A DNA stretch of 64,000 nucleotides from an uncultured Cohaesibacter sp. (GTDB lineage Bacteria > Pseudomonadota > Alphaproteobacteria > Rhizobiales > Cohaesibacteraceae): the NCBI RefSeq assembly GCF_963662805.1, contig NZ_OY759863.1, forward strand, positions 248,001 through 312,000. The letters run 5' to 3'. A program made the translations under genes and the position numbers. The notes beneath the pieces are model-generated. The model did no database searches. It was not told the origin of the DNA and was given only the letters and a program-made list of their open reading frames with translations. Positions 63,052-64,000 of this stretch are shown here, in pieces. Position 1 is the stretch's first letter; each line of letters begins with the position of its first letter.

Positions 63052-64000
63052 ATGAGCGAAGAATCAACTCGAGGCTTTGACACTTTGGCCATCCACGCTG
63101 GCGCACAGCCTGACCCGACCACGGGCGCTCGCGCCACGCCGATCTATCAGACCACGTCCTATCAGTTCCGTGATACCGATCACGCGGCAGCGCTGTTCGG
63201 CCTCAGAGAATTCGGCAACATCTACACCCGCATCATGAACCCGACACAGGCTGTTCTGGAAGAACGCATTGCAGCGCTTGAGGGCGGCACCGCGGCTCTG
63301 GCCGTGGCCTCCGGTCATGCAGCGCAGATGGTCACCTTCCATTCCCTGATGAGCCCGGGCGCCAACTTTATCGCCGCCGACAAGCTTTATGGCGGCTCGA
63401 TCAACCAGTTCAACCACACCTTCAAGAGCTTTGACTGGCATGTGAAATGGACTGACGCGAGCAACCCGGAAGCGGCCCGCTCGTTGATCGACGAGAACAC
63501 CAAGGCCATCTATATCGAGAGCAACGCCAACCCCGGCGGCTTCATCTGCGATATCGAAGGATTCGCGAAAGTCGCGCATGATGCGGGCATTCCGCTGATT
63601 GTCGACAACACCATGGCAACGCCCTATCTGTGCAAGCCGATCTCCTATGGTGCGGACATTGTCCTTCATTCCATGACCAAGTTCATCGGCGGCCATGGCA
63701 ACTCGATGGGCGGTATGATCGTTGATGGTGGCAAATTCGACTGGTCGGCCTCCGACAAGTTCCCAATGCTAAGCCAGCCGCGCCCGGAATATAACGGCGT
63801 GAAAATGCACGAGACCTTCGGCGGCATTGCCTTTGCCATCGTCTGCCGTGTGCTTGGCCTGCGCGATCTCGGTCCGGCTCTGTCGCCGTTCAACCGCCTT
63901 CCAGATCCTCACCGGTTGCGAGACCCTTGGTCTTCGCATGGAGCGCCATTGTTCAAACGCAATGACCGTTGCCAAATGGCTTGAGGGCAACGACAAGGTC
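63052..64000 (+). CDS. metY: O-acetylhomoserine sulfhydrylase-type enzyme (partial, frameshifted)
   Basis: A Cys/Met-metabolism PLP enzyme (GFDTLAIHAGAQPDPTTGAR; TPIYQTTSYQF). The PLP lysine lies in LHSMTKFIGGHG. It would form homocysteine from O-acetylhomoserine and sulphide. The first frame holds from 63052 to 63894 (ending GPALSPFN); skipping the next C (63895) restores FQILTGCETLGLRMERHCSN to the window edge. So a single extra C breaks the frame, either a real mutation or a sequencing error. The gene continues past the right edge. AGGGGGAAT precedes the start. Confidence 0.85.

Noticed and set aside
1..64000. CRISPR arrays, rRNA genes or replication origin
   Set aside because: No regularly spaced repeats, rRNA-like sequence or DnaA-box cluster was seen.

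Overview
The window is chromosomal DNA from an alphaproteobacterium, most likely a Hyphomicrobiales (Rhizobiales) member. This is inferred from the abundance of sugar ABC systems with ROK/LacI regulators, the nap/nor/nirK-nirV denitrification set with an Nnr-type regulator, the ribosomal pair rplM-rpsI, and a possible SAM-type riboswitch before an O-acetylhomoserine sulfhydrylase gene. Genus cannot be fixed from the sequence alone.

Region 1 (1-25.6 kb) is solute uptake and catabolism. (a) 1-9635: a ROK repressor and a PIG-L deacetylase diverge from a six-gene operon with a binding protein, two permeases, an argininosuccinate-lyase-like C-N lyase, an ATPase and a PfkB kinase. The substrate is unknown and this is the least ordinary metabolic unit here. 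(b) 9959-10972: an isolated GT8 glycosyltransferase. (c) 11.4-18.8 kb: a LacI-controlled ABC importer with a nucleoside hydrolase and a ribokinase, probably for ribonucleoside salvage; near-identical LacI-type operators lie before the binding-protein gene and before the repressor gene. (d) 19.4-25.6 kb: a second LacI regulon (RbsD/FucU-like mutarotase, ribokinase, RbsC/RbsA/RbsB-type importer) marked by a shared 14-bp palindrome upstream of both transcription units. A decayed IS3 fragment separates (c) and (d).

Region 2 (25.9-28.0 kb): an alpha/beta hydrolase divergent from an AraC-type regulator.

Region 3 (28.1-44.7 kb) is a compact nitrate-to-N2O respiration block: napFDAGHBC plus a small membrane protein; norCBQD followed by two very small membrane-protein genes and nnrS; a DUF1858 protein; a Crp/Fnr-family regulator without a cysteine cluster; pseudoazurin, nirK and nirV. 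TTGTG-N4-(C/A)ACAA boxes sit before norC and before the pseudoazurin-nirK unit. No nosZ is present in the window.

Region 4 (45.3-52.4 kb) is an integrated island of about 7.0 kb inserted in tRNA-Ser(GCU). A perfect 19-bp copy of the tRNA 3' end (attL 45315-45333) matches the tRNA itself (52354-52372), and a tyrosine integrase lies beside the tRNA. Cargo is a KAP-family P-loop NTPase, a small gene split by a complete IS3-family element, small phage-type genes and a shortened BRO-type antirepressor.

Region 5 (52.7-64 kb) is core and accessory chromosome: TetR regulator and RND efflux pair, a P-loop kinase, rplM-rpsI, an APH(6)-like kinase, an enoyl-CoA hydratase, a CoA-binding protein, an MBL hydrolase, and an O-acetylhomoserine sulfhydrylase whose frame is broken by one extra C near 63895.
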